Origin: Bacteroidia bacterium
GTDB taxonomy: Bacteria > Bacteroidota > Bacteroidia > Bacteroidales > Azobacteroidaceae
Reading direction: 5' to 3'
Length of the DNA: 62,798 nt
Assembly (NCBI GenBank): GCA_025996815.1
Contig: BNTT01000003.1
Location: 1-62,798, forward strand
The position numbers and the translations under genes are program-made. Below are positions 9,114 through 17,500 of the stretch, piece by piece. Position 1 is the stretch's first letter, and each line of letters begins with the position of its first letter. The notes beneath the pieces were generated by a model. The model did no database searches, had not been told where the DNA came from, and saw only the letters and a list, made by a program, of their open reading frames with translations.

Positions 9114-9638
9114 ATGAAGAAGATTTATTTTTTTATTGCGAGTTTGTTTGTTTTCTCGTGCAGCAATGATGAAACTGCAAACAAAACGGACGAAAAATTA
9201 ACAGGCGAATTGACCGCAAGGGTGACAAGAACGTTGATTTCGGAAATTCCCCGCGAGGAATTGATTGCCTTTACAGGTGATGATATTAAATCCTTTAATA
9301 TTAAAACAGGGGAAATCGTATTTACCGGTTTGACCGTTGAAGATGTCCGTGCACGTGTAAGCAACTCAACTAAGCTGACATTTTATTTTGACGGCAAACC
9401 ATTGTTTGAATCAACTTCAATTGAGACGGGAGTTTCCAGTTATATGTATAACAACCTGATTTTTACTTGGTTTGAAGACAATTTCTATTTGGCTGACGGT
9501 TATCCGTTAGCTTTAGATGGGGACGCACATTTACCCAATAACGCTCGGCAGGAGCGGGACGAGAACGCCCAGAAGAGGGCAGCAGAATGGGATAAGTTTG
9601 TCAAGTTTTTAAGGGATGCCGGTAAAACGGTAGAATAA
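9114..9638 (+). CDS. Hypothetical lipoprotein
   Basis: A 174-residue protein with a lipoprotein signal: MKKIYFFIASLFVFSCSND, cysteine at residue 16. The mature part is mixed alpha/beta with no motif I recognise. Its central region (IPREELIAFTGDDIKSFN...IVFTGLTVEDV) looks like a single small globular domain, and the C-terminus is a charged helix rich in R, E and K. No tandem partner gene. It is probably an inner-leaflet or outer-membrane anchored protein; no function can be assigned. Confidence 0.7.
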   Translation: MKKIYFFIASLFVFSCSNDETANKTDEKLTGELTARVTRTLISEIPREELIAFTGDDIKSFNIKTGEIVFTGLTVEDVRARVSNSTKLTFYFDGKPLFESTSIETGVSSYMYNNLIFTWFEDNFYLADGYPLALDGDAHLPNNARQERDENAQKRAAEWDKFVKFLRDAGKTVE

Positions 9639-9776
9639 TTTATCCTGTTCAGCGTAGGCTCTGCCTGCGTTGGAGATAGAAACAAGGCTCTCGGCTTGCG
9701 CTGCAAGGTGGGAGCCTTGCCATTAAATACGACGTAGCGGCAGTGCGCACCTCGCTTTTTTTAGATAAAAAATGTG
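9639..9776. repeat. Copy of a dispersed intergenic repeat with hairpin
   Basis: Holds TTCAGCGTAGG and an imperfect hairpin CAAGGCTCTC...GGGAGCCTTG. Related words (GCAAGGCTGGAGCCTTGC, GACGCTACGCTGAAC) recur at 61915-61955 and 62652-62682. The hairpin may also end the lipoprotein transcript. Confidence 0.45.
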
Positions 9777-9784
9777 TATCTTTG
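9777..9784 (+). promoter_or_regulatory. -7 promoter element of the SufT-lpxH operon
   Basis: TATCTTTG, 24 bp before the ATG at 9808, fits TAnnTTTG. No clear -33 TTTG; the upstream DNA is T-rich. Confidence 0.55.
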
Positions 9785-9807
9785 CAGCAATTTAGGAAAA
9801 AAATGAA

Positions 9808-10125
9808 ATGGCAAGTGATTTTATGGCGTTGGAAGATGAAATTGTGCGGATGCTGAAAACGGTTTATGACCCTGAAATTCCGGTCAATGTGTATGATTTG
9901 GGCTTGATTTATGGCGTGGAGACGGACGACGACAAGAACGTTGCCATCACGATGACGCTGACGGCTCCCGGATGTCCGATGGTCGATTTTTTGGTGGAAG
10001 ATGTCAAGATGAAGGTGGAGTCTATCCCGGAGGTCAAAAAAGTGGATGTCACTATCGTGTTTGAGCCTGAATGGCATCAGGGCTTGATGTCGGAAGAAGC
10101 CAAACTGGAATTGGGATTTTTATGA
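9808..10125 (+). CDS. MIP18/DUF59 family protein (SufT-like Fe-S assembly factor)
   Basis: A 105-residue DUF59 protein. Conserved family features are visible: YDPEIPVNVYDLGLIY near the N-terminus and LTAPGCPM with the conserved cysteine in the centre. Members act in Fe-S cluster maturation (SufT/MIP18 branch) or phenylacetate oxidation (PaaD). With no paa genes nearby, the Fe-S role is the better guess. Its TGA overlaps the lpxH ATG (ATGA), so the two are translationally coupled. Confidence 0.85.
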   Translation: MASDFMALEDEIVRMLKTVYDPEIPVNVYDLGLIYGVETDDDKNVAITMTLTAPGCPMVDFLVEDVKMKVESIPEVKKVDVTIVFEPEWHQGLMSEEAKLELGFL

Positions 10126-10865
10126 AAAAAACATACTTCGCATCGGATGTGCATCTGGGCTCCGACATATTGGAGCCGGCTCGGGAGGTTGAACGGCGGT
10201 TTGTGCGCTGGCTCGACAGCATTCGCGCGGATGCCGAGGCGTTGTATCTGCTGGGCGATATTTTTGATTTTTGGTTTGAATACAAAAAGGTGGTGCCGCG
10301 CGGATTCACGCGCTTTTTGGGGAAACTCGGCGAACTCCACGACCAAGGTATTGAAATTCACTACTTTACGGGCAATCACGACATCTGGCTGACGGACTAC
10401 CTCGCCAACGAAACGGGGGCGATTATCCACCGGACACCATTGGCAACGACCATCCACGGCAAGCATTTTTATTTGGCACACGGCGACGGCTTGGGCGACG
10501 ATTCGCCGGGTTTTTGCTTCCTGCGAAAAATTTTCCACAATGCGACCTGCCGCCTCCTGTTCTCCTGTATCCCAACCAATTGGGCAATGGGGTTTGGACA
10601 AAAATGGGCACGCCACAGCCGCAAAAAAGAGGCAAAAAACCCCATCCCGTATCTGGGCGACGACAAGGAACACCTCGTTGTGTATGCCAAAGAATACCTC
10701 CAAGAGCACCCCGACACGGATTACCTGATTTTTGGGCACCGCCACATCGTGTTGGATTTGCCGCTCCAGCCCCACGCCCGCGTGCTCATCCTCGGCGACT
10801 GGCTGAGATATTTTTCGTATGCCGTGTTTGATGGGGCGGTTTTGGAATTAAAAACACAGCCCTGA
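10122..10865 (+). CDS. lpxH: UDP-2,3-diacylglucosamine diphosphatase LpxH
   Basis: A 247-residue calcineurin-like phosphoesterase. LpxH cleaves UDP-2,3-diacylglucosamine to lipid X and UMP, step four of lipid A synthesis, at the inner membrane surface. Metal-binding motifs are in order: SDVHLGSD at the N-terminus, GDIFDFW, GNHD, HGDG and a late FGHRH. The ATG at 10122 is chosen because SDVHLG then falls near residue 8 as in the family. The longer frame from 10071 would overlap the upstream gene by 55 bp. It converges on the CPBP gene with a 4 bp gap. Confidence 0.93.
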   Translation: MKKTYFASDVHLGSDILEPAREVERRFVRWLDSIRADAEALYLLGDIFDFWFEYKKVVPRGFTRFLGKLGELHDQGIEIHYFTGNHDIWLTDYLANETGAIIHRTPLATTIHGKHFYLAHGDGLGDDSPGFCFLRKIFHNATCRLLFSCIPTNWAMGFGQKWARHSRKKEAKNPIPYLGDDKEHLVVYAKEYLQEHPDTDYLIFGHRHIVLDLPLQPHARVLILGDWLRYFSYAVFDGAVLELKTQP

Positions 10866-10869
10866 AAAA

Positions 10870-11703
10870 TCAGCCGGCTACTTTGCCCGTATCAGGCGAG
10901 GCATTGGTTTTAATTTTCCAGAAAAGCAGCGCAAACAAAACCGTGCAAACGGCTGACAGCCAAAGCGTTGAGCCTGCCCCAATGGCATCAAAATCCCCCA
11001 TTTCATCGGGCGAATCCTGAAAATAAGTGCACGCGGCGATGCTGATAAAATTGTGCGTGAAATGCGCGACGATTGGCACCCACAAGCTGCGGGTGTAATA
11101 AACCAGATAGCCGAAATAGGCTCCCAGCAGCATACGCGGCACAAAGCCGTAGAACTGTATGTGAATCGCGCTGAACACCGCCGCAACAATCCAAATCACC
11201 AAAAAGGGATTCGTTTTGCCATCTTTTTTCAAGATATTCGTCAGTATGCCGCGAAAAACAAACTCCTCGCCGATGGCTGCTAACAGGCACAGGGTCAGCA
11301 CATTACGAAGAAATCCCCAGACGGTGGTCACATACAACATCTGCGTCAAAATCGCCTCCGCCATATCCTCTGCCGTGCGCATCCACACTTCCACGCTGTG
11401 CAGCGACTCCGGCAGCACCATCGACTGGTTCCAAACCGCCGTGAGATTGACAACCGGATAGGCAGCGACGACGCTCAGGATGGTCAGCCCAACCGTTTTC
11501 AGGCTCACGGGCGTATCCAAATGCAAATATTTCCAAAGATTATCGCTAAACAAATAGGCGCACAGCACCGCCGGCACCACAAACGCCAACTCGACCGACC
11601 CCGTGAGGCAACCCGCAAAAAGCAGCACCAGCAGCACCCAGAGCTGTATGGATGTTCCCGCGCTTTTCAGCGCACCGCATAAAGGTAAGTGTTTCAAATT
11701 CAT
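10870..11703 (-). CDS. CPBP family intramembrane metalloprotease (Abi/CAAX protease-like)
   Basis: A 277-residue polytopic membrane protein with about six to eight hydrophobic segments. The CPBP motifs are present: EE at 146-147 followed by R151 (GEEFVFRG), H181 in the next helix, and HFTHN near 214-218. This family includes Rce1-like prenyl-protein proteases and bacteriocin-immunity proteins; the substrate is unknown. Its start overlaps the YggS stop by 4 bp, so it belongs to the DUF4494-YggS-CPBP run. Confidence 0.9.
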   Translation of the reverse strand: MNLKHLPLCGALKSAGTSIQLWVLLVLLFAGCLTGSVELAFVVPAVLCAYLFSDNLWKYLHLDTPVSLKTVGLTILSVVAAYPVVNLTAVWNQSMVLPESLHSVEVWMRTAEDMAEAILTQMLYVTTVWGFLRNVLTLCLLAAIGEEFVFRGILTNILKKDGKTNPFLVIWIVAAVFSAIHIQFYGFVPRMLLGAYFGYLVYYTRSLWVPIVAHFTHNFISIAACTYFQDSPDEMGDFDAIGAGSTLWLSAVCTVLFALLFWKIKTNASPDTGKVAG

Positions 11704-12353
11704 ACGTCTGTGTCATTAAAAATTTTACTGCCAATCCGCACCATCGTGCTGCCGGCTTCAATCGCTAACTTATAGTCGTTGCTCATCCCCATCGACAACT
11801 CCCTGACAAGGGGTTTTAAACTTTTGTCGCCCGCAATCGCGGCGAGGGTTGCAAATTCGCGGCGAATGAGAGCCTCGTCTGCGGTGTAAGTTGCCATACC
11901 CATCAAGCCGATGATTTCCACATTTTTGAAGCCGATGAAATCGGTGTTTTTCAAAAAATTGCCGATTTCATCGGGATAAAATCCGGATTTTTGTTCTTCC
12001 TGCGCGATGTGCACCTCCAGCAACACCTTGATGCTGCGGTTGTTTTTTGCGGCACACGCATTGATTTCTTGCAGCAGTTTCAGCGAATCCACCGAGTGAA
12101 TCGTGTCGATGAAAGGCGCGATGTAGCGCACCTTATTGACCTGCAAATGCCCTATGAAGTGCCACGCGATGTCTTTGGGCAGGTGTTCGTATTTGGGTAC
12201 AATCTCCTGCGCGCGACTTTCGCCAAAAATGCGCTGACCGGCATCGTAGGCTTCCTGTATGGCACTTTCCGGACAATATTTGGACACCGCCACCAACTTC
12301 ACGCGAGGCGGAAGTTCCGCTTTCAGCCGCTCCAATTGCGCCGCGATGCTCAT
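11700..12353 (-). CDS. YggS/PLPBP family pyridoxal-phosphate homeostasis protein
   Basis: A 217-residue single-domain PLP-binding protein of the alanine racemase N-terminal fold. The PLP lysine sits in LVAVSKYCP (about residue 26), followed by the family strings FGESRAQE and WHFIGHLQVNK, and a C-terminal LSMGMSNDY that binds phosphate. It has no known catalytic activity and balances PLP and amino acid pools. It overlaps DUF4494 (4 bp) and the CPBP gene (4 bp). Confidence 0.94.
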   Translation of the reverse strand: MSIAAQLERLKAELPPRVKLVAVSKYCPESAIQEAYDAGQRIFGESRAQEIVPKYEHLPKDIAWHFIGHLQVNKVRYIAPFIDTIHSVDSLKLLQEINACAAKNNRSIKVLLEVHIAQEEQKSGFYPDEIGNFLKNTDFIGFKNVEIIGLMGMATYTADEALIRREFATLAAIAGDKSLKPLVRELSMGMSNDYKLAIEAGSTMVRIGSKIFNDTDV

Positions 12354-12847
12354 TCGTCTTCTGCGTCTATTTCTACGATAGTCGGTTTCTTCCCTTTTCC
12401 GCCCGATTGCGTCCCTTTTTCGTCCGCCGAGAACGGGAAAACGTCCATAATCATCGTTTCCGTGACTGAGGCGATGACATAGTCTGCCATACCGCCCTTC
12501 ATCCCTTCTTCGAGGATGGCGACCGCCTCTTTCAGGTCGTTTGCCTGCGCCAGCATATTGCAGGAGGTCTTCTTTTCGGCACCGCTCTTCTCGTCCAGCG
12601 TGATGAAACTGACCCGGATTTTGTAGTAGCGGTCGCCCTTGTCGTTGAAAAACAGCTCGGAAAGTTTGGCGCGCTTAATGTCCGTCACCACAAACTCGCC
12701 GCTCACGAGGTGCGACACCTCCTCAATAATCCGCGCCTCCGCCTCCGTAAAAGACAGCGCATCCACCAAATAAGGCTCCGTGACAGGCTTCACCACCCCA
12801 TTCTCCATCATCTTGTCATACTTGACTTTGCATTCAAACCAGTTCAT
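12350..12847 (-). CDS. DUF4494 family protein
   Basis: A 165-residue cytoplasmic protein starting MNWFECKVKYDKMMENG, which I recognise as the Bacteroidota family DUF4494. Function unknown. The core looks like an alpha/beta sandwich (YYKIRVSFITLDEKSG), and the C-terminal tail is charged and disordered-looking. It is first in a three-gene overlapping run with YggS and a CPBP protease. No clear TAnnTTTG was seen just upstream of the ATG. Confidence 0.8.
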   Translation of the reverse strand: MNWFECKVKYDKMMENGVVKPVTEPYLVDALSFTEAEARIIEEVSHLVSGEFVVTDIKRAKLSELFFNDKGDRYYKIRVSFITLDEKSGAEKKTSCNMLAQANDLKEAVAILEEGMKGGMADYVIASVTETMIMDVFPFSADEKGTQSGGKGKKPTIVEIDAEDE

Positions 12848-12865
12848 ATTTTTTTATATTTTACT

Positions 12866-13621
12866 TCAAATAGTTATCATTCTTCCATTCACTTTTTTAC
12901 TCTCATCCAAGTTTCCTTGCAAACTTGCTTCGCCAAGATGTTCTGCTTTTGCATTATACACTTCATAATGAGTTTTATGCAAATTATCCAAATACCAATA
13001 ATTGTTGGTTGAAATTTCTTGATAAACTCTTTGCCCTTGTTCTATTCTATTTGTTTGTCTAAAACGTTCAATATTATCTAACAAAGTAAACCGTCCATTG
13101 TCAAATTTCCGTTCAAAATAGTTGCTATAAGGCAGTGTCTTGCGCTGATATGCAACTTCAATATAATGCCCTTTTTCAAACAAATTATCAATTTCAACAA
13201 TGGTTGTGTTTTTTGCAACAGACAACTTTGTTCTTGCAAAGTCAGTATGAATAAACGAAATGACTATTTTATCCCGTTCAACAGTTTCGGCTAATGACTG
13301 TCCGTAAAGGTTAGTGCCACTATACAGGTATGTATCTGTTGCCAAATGTTTTTGACTGCTTTCCCAAAATGGTTCACCAATTAGATTTGCAAGCAAGGAC
13401 TTGAATCTTGTTGTTTCATCTGTTTGTGTTGTCAAAATATCGTGTAATGTCTTTGTTGGTGTAACATAAACTTGCCAGAAATCTTGTTTTTTCAAAAGCG
13501 TATCTTGCGAATTATCCAATTCTTTAAGCAATGAACTTAAAGGTAATAATGCTTTTGATATAAACTGTGTTTCAGTTGCAAATTGCCCCGTTAATGATAA
13601 TTCGTTAATGAGTATTTCCAT
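12866..13621 (-). CDS. Uncharacterised third protein of a DUF262/ATPase cassette, with a possible C-terminal RNase-like motif
   Basis: A 251-residue protein with no signal peptide or membrane helix, 2 bp behind the ATPase gene and so in the same operon. I recognise no named family for the N-terminal ~190 residues. The C-terminal ~55 residues show Y-x-Y-L-D-x-x-H, then E, then HLG thirteen residues after the histidine (YWYLDNLHKTHYEV ... EHLGEASLQG). This order resembles the cytotoxic 16S-rRNase domain of colicin E3 (D-x-x-H-...-E-...-HLG). The glutamate is offset by one position, and an arginine follows near the end (NGR). If real, this would be the effector of the cassette. It could equally be a chance match in an unrelated accessory protein. 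Confidence 0.75.
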   Translation of the reverse strand: MEILINELSLTGQFATETQFISKALLPLSSLLKELDNSQDTLLKKQDFWQVYVTPTKTLHDILTTQTDETTRFKSLLANLIGEPFWESSQKHLATDTYLYSGTNLYGQSLAETVERDKIVISFIHTDFARTKLSVAKNTTIVEIDNLFEKGHYIEVAYQRKTLPYSNYFERKFDNGRFTLLDNIERFRQTNRIEQGQRVYQEISTNNYWYLDNLHKTHYEVYNAKAEHLGEASLQGNLDESKKVNGRMITI

Positions 13622-13623
13622 AA

Positions 13624-14739
13624 TTATAATCCTAAAAGTTCATCTAAATCATCATCAAATTGGTCAAAAAGCCCCTTTTTGTGGTTCAAAATACGACCGA
13701 TATCCGAAATTTTGATTTCCGTGCTAATAGTAGCGCTATTATCCCCCATTTCAAAATAGTGAATTTTCACATTATCTTTTTCAATTTTACCGGAGGCAAT
13801 ATTTTTTCGTATTCCATTGAATATATGGTCGCTGTGCGTTTCTATAACTATTTGAACACCTGCTTGCGCCGCTAAACAGATTAGTTCTGCTAATTTTGCC
13901 TGTCCCTTGGGGTGTAAATGGGCTTCCGGATTTTCAATAAATAAGATGGATTCGTTCGGCTTTGCTGATAATATTGCAACAATTATGGGCAAAGCATAAG
14001 TTAGACCAAATCCAACATTGATTGCATTAAATAAATCTGTTTTTCCGGTATCTGTATTAAATTGATATTTCAATTCGTAGCCGAGTTGTCCGTTATCAAC
14101 AACTACCACATTTACACCGAAAGTAATTTCTCTTTCCCATGCAGTAACTTGTGTAAACAAATCATTATCATAAGAAGATATGCAAAGTTTAGGGACTACA
14201 TCCTGGTTTCTGTTTTTATCTAAAAACTGAACGGCATATTCTGCTTTTCCTTCTTTTTCAGATATTTGATTCAAAATATCTATTAAATCATCCTTTGGAT
14301 AAAAAGATTGAGGTCCGAACCTTGCAGCACTAATAAAATGCGGAGAAAAAAATAGTTTACATGACGGTTCAAGCATTATCCCATTCCCATTAAAATTATG
14401 TTGTAATTTAGGGATAACTGTTTTTGTCGAATCATTAATTTTAAAACACCACCTGTCATCATAACTATCTCCGGATAATCTAAAAGAGATTTCATTTTTT
14501 TCACTATATTGATACAAAGCGTCCTTTGCGGTTCCGATTTTTACAGAATTAGTTTGCAAATTCAAATAATTGAATACCCCCATCTCCCCGCCGGAAAATG
14601 ATTCTCTCAATAACAATAATGCTTGAATAACCGAAGATTTTCCGGATGCATTTGCTCCACACAACACAGTTAAATTAGAAAAGTCTAATTTGGTATCTTT
14701 GTGTGATTTGAAATTTTCTAATTCAACTTTCCGTATCAT
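13624..14739 (-). CDS. AAA/ABC-type ATPase, DUF3696-like (SMC/RecF-type head)
   Basis: A 371-residue ATPase with an ABC-type head and only a short insertion instead of long coiled coils. Walker A GANASGKSS (28-36) is followed by a helix rich in Leu. A signature-like segment NVGFGLTYALP is at 241-251, Walker B ILFIENPEAHLHP at 265-277, and the switch ETHSDHI at 300-306. The ENPEAHLHP and THSDH strings are typical of defence-associated AAA15/21 and DUF3696 proteins. Its start overlaps the end of the DUF262 gene (ATGA, 4 bp), and the unknown third gene follows after 2 bp. It probably senses or relays a signal in a nucleotide-dependent way to the partner proteins. Confidence 0.88.
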   Translation of the reverse strand: MIRKVELENFKSHKDTKLDFSNLTVLCGANASGKSSVIQALLLLRESFSGGEMGVFNYLNLQTNSVKIGTAKDALYQYSEKNEISFRLSGDSYDDRWCFKINDSTKTVIPKLQHNFNGNGIMLEPSCKLFFSPHFISAARFGPQSFYPKDDLIDILNQISEKEGKAEYAVQFLDKNRNQDVVPKLCISSYDNDLFTQVTAWEREITFGVNVVVVDNGQLGYELKYQFNTDTGKTDLFNAINVGFGLTYALPIIVAILSAKPNESILFIENPEAHLHPKGQAKLAELICLAAQAGVQIVIETHSDHIFNGIRKNIASGKIEKDNVKIHYFEMGDNSATISTEIKISDIGRILNHKKGLFDQFDDDLDELLGL

Positions 14740-15884
14740 ACTATGTATTTATTTAATAAAACAGAAAACAATTCATGCCTTGTCCTTACATTATCCTTAC
14801 TTGCCGTACTTGTCGTGATAGCGTACCAAAAAGAATCATTCTGTTGTAATTGGCGGAAATCATTTCTGAAGTTTTCTTTTTGTTGTATCAGTTTTTCTTG
14901 TTGTGACTGATTGAGGTTTGCAAAATTAACACTAATAATTTCAAATAGTGATTTATTTATAAAACTAAATTTAACCCGCTCGGTTTTTCTAAATGCTGTT
15001 GCTCCAAAAATCTCATACGAGACGTCCATCGCTTTTTGAAAATCATGGAGTATTTTTTCTTGTTGTTCCTGCTCTGTTGGAATAGATTTTGTCCCCATTG
15101 TCAAAAAAGTATCCATATCCGGTTCATATTTTGCATAACCAAGAAGATAAAAGCTTAAAAATCGTGTGGCAAAATCCAAATCATCTTGTCGTTTTGAGGA
15201 TACGGAATTATTGGTTACTTTCAAAAAGCTCTTACCTGCATCGGTTTTGTCTGACACAAACTTTTCTATAAAATCAATTCTATAGCCTTGAAATAGGGCT
15301 GTACGTATTTCTTGTCCCCTTAATTCCTCTCCTCCTTGATTGATGCGACTGAAAATATTGTATTTCACTTCTTCGGGAGTTCCTTTCCCAATTAAATTTA
15401 TGGTCACTTGGTTCGTCTCAATTCTTCTTTGAACATATCGAGGCAGGTCTGACCATTTTTTACCATTATATTCGGTTTTAAATTCTAAATTTTGAAGGAC
15501 TAATGGCTGTTTGTTTCCACTAATAGTTTTCTTTTCTTGACTTTCATCATCGTCAAGCATAATGAAATGTTCCAATGTACTAATCCGTTGTAAACCATCA
15601 ATAACCCGCCATTTTTTATCTTTATTTTCGTCAAAATAAAAAAGTGGAATGGGTAAACTTAACATGAGCGACTCAATAAACCGACTTTTTTTCTTTTCAC
15701 TCCACAGATTTGGCAAGCGTTGATAAGAAGGAATCAATATTTCACCATAGCGCAACATATCAACAATTTGCCCGATTGTTCGCGGCACAATATTGATAGT
15801 AATTTCATTGGGGTCAAAAGGAATTTCGTTTTTTACGTTTTCATTCCCTTCTTCCGGCTCTATCATATCTTCGGTTTCTGCCAT
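14736..15884 (-). CDS. DUF262 domain protein (ParB/GmrSD-like), first gene of a putative defence cassette
   Basis: A DUF262 protein of 382 residues from the chosen start. Motifs near the N-terminus: IPSYQRLPNLW (YQR about 54-56) and VIDGLQRIST (DGLQR about 96-100), both hallmarks of DUF262, a ParB-like nucleotide-binding/nuclease fold also found in the type IV restriction enzyme GmrSD. An ATG at 15917 would place TACCTTTG (15907-15914) inside the coding sequence, and the ATG at 15902 would sit at the expected transcript start. The third in-frame ATG at 15884 is therefore preferred. The C-terminal half is helical and lacks an obvious HNH motif. The following genes encode an ATPase and an unknown protein, all overlapping or nearly so. 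An anti-phage role is inferred from this composition. Confidence 0.88.
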   Translation of the reverse strand: MAETEDMIEPEEGNENVKNEIPFDPNEITINIVPRTIGQIVDMLRYGEILIPSYQRLPNLWSEKKKSRFIESLMLSLPIPLFYFDENKDKKWRVIDGLQRISTLEHFIMLDDDESQEKKTISGNKQPLVLQNLEFKTEYNGKKWSDLPRYVQRRIETNQVTINLIGKGTPEEVKYNIFSRINQGGEELRGQEIRTALFQGYRIDFIEKFVSDKTDAGKSFLKVTNNSVSSKRQDDLDFATRFLSFYLLGYAKYEPDMDTFLTMGTKSIPTEQEQQEKILHDFQKAMDVSYEIFGATAFRKTERVKFSFINKSLFEIISVNFANLNQSQQEKLIQQKENFRNDFRQLQQNDSFWYAITTSTASKDNVRTRHELFSVLLNKYIV

Positions 15885-15906
15885 TCTATTACTATTTTTC
15901 ATTCCA

Positions 15907-15914
15907 CAAAGGTA
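15907..15914 (-). promoter_or_regulatory. -7 promoter element of the DUF262 cassette
   Basis: TACCTTTG on the minus strand, 23 bp before the ATG at 15884. It separates the cassette from engB, whose stop codon is only about 25 bp upstream. No clear -33 TTTG. Confidence 0.55.
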
Positions 15915-15936
15915 CACATTTTCTTTAATCTACACA

Positions 15937-16539
15937 TCATTCCAATAACGAATTATTTATTTTTTCAATATAATTCAAAACCTCATCTCGCCCGCTATTT
16001 CTCTCCGCCGAGGTGAAAAAAATCGGCGGCAGTTCCTCCCAATCTTCCAGCAGTCGCGCCTTGTAGGCGGCGGTGTTTTCTTTTAGTTGATTGGTCGAAA
16101 TCTTGTCTATTTTCGTGAAAACTATTGCCAGCGGCACGCCATTTTCGCCCTGCGTGCGGAGAAAATCCAAGTCAATCTGTTGCGGCTCGTGGCGGCAGTC
16201 CAGCAGTACGAACAAGTTCGTCAACGCCTCCCGTTTTTCCAAATACGTGTCGATGATTGAGCGGATTTCGTCGCGCTGCTTTTTCCCGCGTTGCGCATAG
16301 CCGTAGCCGGGCAAATCCACGAGATACCATTCATTGTTGATTAGGAAGTGGTTGATTAGCAGTGTTTTGCCCGGCTTGGAGGAGGTCATTGCCAGCCCTT
16401 TCTTGCCCGTCAGCATATTGATGAGGGAGGATTTGCCCACGTTGGAACGCCCGATAAACGCATATTCGGGGTGCATATCCTGTGGGCATCGTGCCACATC
16501 AACGTTGCTCACTACAAATTCCGCTTTTTTGACCGTCAT
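15937..16539 (-). CDS. engB: Ribosome biogenesis GTPase YihA/YsxC (EngB)
   Basis: A 200-residue small GTPase that assists 50S subunit assembly. G1 is GRSNVGKSS (30-38), G3 is DLPGYGYA, and G4 is FTKIDK. The ATG at 16539 is used because the upstream in-frame extension (to 16584) runs across the promoter element TACCTTTG at 16548-16555. The RNA leader would then be only a few bases. Divergent from the aguB-like gene with its own promoter, so the 85 bp between them holds two back-to-back promoters. Confidence 0.95.
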   Translation of the reverse strand: MTVKKAEFVVSNVDVARCPQDMHPEYAFIGRSNVGKSSLINMLTGKKGLAMTSSKPGKTLLINHFLINNEWYLVDLPGYGYAQRGKKQRDEIRSIIDTYLEKREALTNLFVLLDCRHEPQQIDLDFLRTQGENGVPLAIVFTKIDKISTNQLKENTAAYKARLLEDWEELPPIFFTSAERNSGRDEVLNYIEKINNSLLE

Positions 16540-16547
16540 CACGGCAA

Positions 16548-16555
16548 CAAAGGTA
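16548..16555 (-). promoter_or_regulatory. engB -7 promoter element
   Basis: TACCTTTG on the minus strand, 8 bp before the chosen ATG. It decides against the longer start. Confidence 0.6.
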
Positions 16556-16598
16556 GTAAAAAAAATGTATATCCGATGCCCCATTCGGAAAAATCAAC

Positions 16599-16606
16599 TA
16601 CCTTTG
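16599..16606 (+). promoter_or_regulatory. -7 promoter element of the amidase-YgiQ operon
   Basis: TACCTTTG, 18 bp before the ATG at 16625. It lies inside the longer in-frame extension that begins at 16334, ruling that start out. Confidence 0.65.
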
Positions 16607-16624
16607 CATAAAATTTTGGACATA

Positions 16625-17500
16625 ATGAAACTCGGATTGATTCAACAGGCAAACACCGCCGACAGTCAGGCAAATATCACTAAACTGCTCGCCAACATTC
16701 GCGCATGTGCCGCCCAGGGGGCGCAGCTCGTGGTGCTTCAGGAATTGCACAACGGCTTGTATTTTTGCCAAACGGAAGATACACAGGCGTTTGACCGCGG
16801 CGAAACCATCCCCGGAGTGTCCACCGACCTGTTCGGGAAATTAGCCAAAGAATTGGGCATCGTGCTCGTGCTGTCGCTGTTTGAAAAGCGCGCGGCGGGC
16901 GTTTATCACAACACCGCCGTGGTGGTCGAGCGCGACGGCACCATCGCGGGCAAATACCGCAAAATGCACATCCCCGACGACCCCGCCTACTACGAGAAAT
17001 TTTATTTCACCCCCGGCGACTTGGGTTTTAAGCCCATACAGACCTCCGTGGGCAAGTTGGGCGTGCTCATCTGCTGGGACCAATGGTACCCCGAAGCCGC
17101 GCGACTGATGGCATTGGCGGGTGCCGAACTGCTGATTTATCCGACCGCCATCGGCTGGGAATCGTCCGACACGGCGGACGAAAAAGCACGCCAACAAGCC
17201 GCGTGGCAACTCGTGCAGCAGGGTCACGCCGTCGCCAACGGCTTAAACATAGTTGCCGTGAACCGCGTGGGCACGGAAGCCGACCCCTCCGGACAAACCG
17301 GCGGCATCCAATTTTGGGGCAACAGTTTCGCCGCAGGTCCGCAGGGCGAAATCCTCGCCCAAGCCCCCTCCGACAGGGAAGAAAACCTCGTCATCGACAT
17401 CAATTTGCAACGCTCCGAGGCAGTGCGCCGCTGGTGGCCCTTCCTCCGCGACCGCCGCATAGATGCCTACGGCGACATTACCAAACGGCTGATTGACTGA
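16625..17500 (+). CDS. aguB: N-carbamoylputrescine amidase (nitrilase superfamily)
   Basis: A 291-residue nitrilase-fold hydrolase. The catalytic triad is visible as E40 (VVLQELHNG), K113 (YRKMHIPD) and C150 (LICWDQW). The strings HIPDDPAYYEKFYFTPGD and ICWDQWYPEAAR match AguB, which turns N-carbamoylputrescine into putrescine, CO2 and ammonia in the arginine-agmatine route to polyamines. Its stop codon and the next start share one base (TGATG), so it is coupled to ygiQ. No agmatine deiminase (aguA) is in the window, although the two are often neighbours in Bacteroidota. Confidence 0.92.
   Translation: MKLGLIQQANTADSQANITKLLANIRACAAQGAQLVVLQELHNGLYFCQTEDTQAFDRGETIPGVSTDLFGKLAKELGIVLVLSLFEKRAAGVYHNTAVVVERDGTIAGKYRKMHIPDDPAYYEKFYFTPGDLGFKPIQTSVGKLGVLICWDQWYPEAARLMALAGAELLIYPTAIGWESSDTADEKARQQAAWQLVQQGHAVANGLNIVAVNRVGTEADPSGQTGGIQFWGNSFAAGPQGEILAQAPSDREENLVIDINLQRSEAVRRWWPFLRDRRIDAYGDITKRLID

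Noticed and set aside
16334..16624. N-terminal extension of the amidase
   Set aside because: It overlaps engB in antisense and crosses a TACCTTTG promoter; the nitrilase fold begins at 16625.
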